Part shown: one piece after another, positions 63,692 to 64,000 of the stretch
Numbering within the stretch: the stretch's first letter is position 1
Layout of the letters: each line of letters opens with the position of its first letter
Assembly: GCA_946407705.1 (NCBI GenBank)
Contig: CAMJPC010000004.1
Location: forward strand, 1-64,000
DNA from: an uncultured Clostridia bacterium
GTDB lineage: Bacteria; Bacillota; Clostridia; Saccharofermentanales; Saccharofermentanaceae
DNA length: 64,000 nt
Direction: 5' to 3'
The notes under the pieces: generated by a model
What the model was told of the DNA's origin: nothing
The model's input: only the letters and a program-made list of their open reading frames with translations
The model's database searches: none
Translations under genes and position numbers: made by a program

Positions 63692-63732
63692 CCGTACCAC
63701 CCCTTTGTGATTTGCTGATCATTCCGCACTCA

Positions 63733-63738
63733 ATTATA
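63733..63738 (-). promoter_or_regulatory. Candidate -10 of the zinc-ribbon membrane pair
   Basis: TATAAT on the minus strand 42 bp before ATG 63691. It lies between inverted CCGCAC/GTGCGG half-sites (63724-63729 and 63756-63761), which could be an operator. No -35 of the usual type. Confidence 0.3.
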
Positions 63739-63766
63739 ACTGATTTTTGATTACTGTGCGGATAAT

Positions 63767-63797
63767 TGAAAAAGCCGCTTCCGTAAGAAGCGGCTTT
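63767..63797 (-). terminator. Terminator of the symporter gene
   Basis: AAGCCGCTTC/GAAGCGGCTT stem with a 5-base loop; on the minus strand it is followed by TTTTT. It lies 22 bp after the symporter stop. Confidence 0.8.
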
Positions 63798-63818
63798 GGA
63801 GTTTGGTTTTTGCTTTTA

Positions 63819-64000
63819 TCAGACTTCGTCTGCGGGAGCGTTCTCGGGAAGTGAATATCTCTTCTCGATGGTGACCGTCTCATCGTAGCATGAGAAGATG
63901 CCGTCGACTTTTTCCTTCGAAAGCTTAGGTGTGATAAGGCTTACAAGAGGAACGATGATGAGTCCTGCGACCATCGTGACAGCACCTGCGTTGATGGGAG
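63819..64000 (-). CDS. Sodium:solute symporter, C-terminal end (partial)
   Basis: Only the last 60 codons are inside the window; the gene continues beyond 64000. The visible part has one hydrophobic segment (VTMVAGLIIVPLVSLIT) followed by a soluble tail (PKLSKEKVDGIFSCYDETV). This pattern is typical of the C-terminus of SSS-family transporters, but other multi-pass carriers are possible. The stop is TGA at 63821-63819. Confidence 0.55.
   Translation of the reverse strand, partial: PINAGAVTMVAGLIIVPLVSLITPKLSKEKVDGIFSCYDETVTIEKRYSLPENAPADEV

Overview
The window looks like the chromosome of a strictly anaerobic, Gram-positive-type member of the Clostridia (Bacillota). The grounds are AGGAGG-type ribosome sites with frequent TTG/GTG starts, an AtpI-type F-ATPase operon, VanZ, LytR-CpsA-Psr, NlpC/P60 and Wzy-dependent polysaccharide genes, and a ferredoxin-linked IorAB/PaaK cluster. 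A genus cannot be named from this sequence alone. No rRNA, complete tRNA, CRISPR array, insertion sequence or integrase gene was seen.

Region 1 (1-12.1 kb) is a visibly A+T-rich genomic island. Five consecutive genes carry the same ~44-residue zinc-ribbon module on different N-terminal domains. One is an EVE-domain gene broken by a frameshift. They run directly into a McrB-type AAA+ GTPase, which has an EVE-like domain inserted between its Walker motifs, and a McrC nuclease. A string of small accessory genes follows. The island ends at a 3' fragment of tRNA-Lys(UUU) with phased direct repeats beside it, the architecture of an integrase attachment site.

Region 2 (12.1-21.5 kb) holds a peptidase-C26 amidotransferase, a GNAT enzyme, the F1Fo ATP synthase operon (atpI-B-E-F-H-A-G-D-C) and a convergent TetR regulator. 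The c subunit has carboxylates in both helices, suggesting a Na+-type two-carboxylate site, and epsilon lacks its C-terminal domain. The stretch is bounded by a second copy of the tRNA-Lys/arm-site repeat, exactly 9,441 bp downstream of the first.

Region 3 (21.6-38.4 kb) is mixed. It holds an A+T-rich acyl-CoA ligase, lipoproteins and membrane proteins of unknown role, a small-membrane-protein/XRE regulator pair, a DUF362 ferredoxin protein, and three paralogous SH3-NlpC/P60 cell-wall hydrolases that all start with TTG. It ends with a PepV-type dipeptidase. At 31.1-33.5 kb a membrane protein whose cytoplasmic tail carries six Cys-Ala dipeptides overlaps a radical SAM/SPASM gene, a candidate new peptide- or protein-modification system.

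Region 4 (38.5-57.9 kb) is an exopolysaccharide or capsule locus: VanZ, an LCP ligase, a Wzz-like protein with a degenerate kinase domain, the initiating sugar transferase, several glycosyltransferases, Wzy, a pyruvyltransferase, two Wzx flippases, a nucleotide-sugar dehydrogenase, an acetyltransferase and WecB. The dehydrogenase and WecB together suggest a ManNAcA-type sugar. Region 5 (58.0-64.0 kb) holds iorA-iorB, a hotdog thioesterase, paaK and an ACT-domain protein for aryl 2-oxoacid catabolism. Two tandem zinc-ribbon membrane paralogs follow on the minus strand, then the 3' end of a sodium:solute symporter cut by the window edge.
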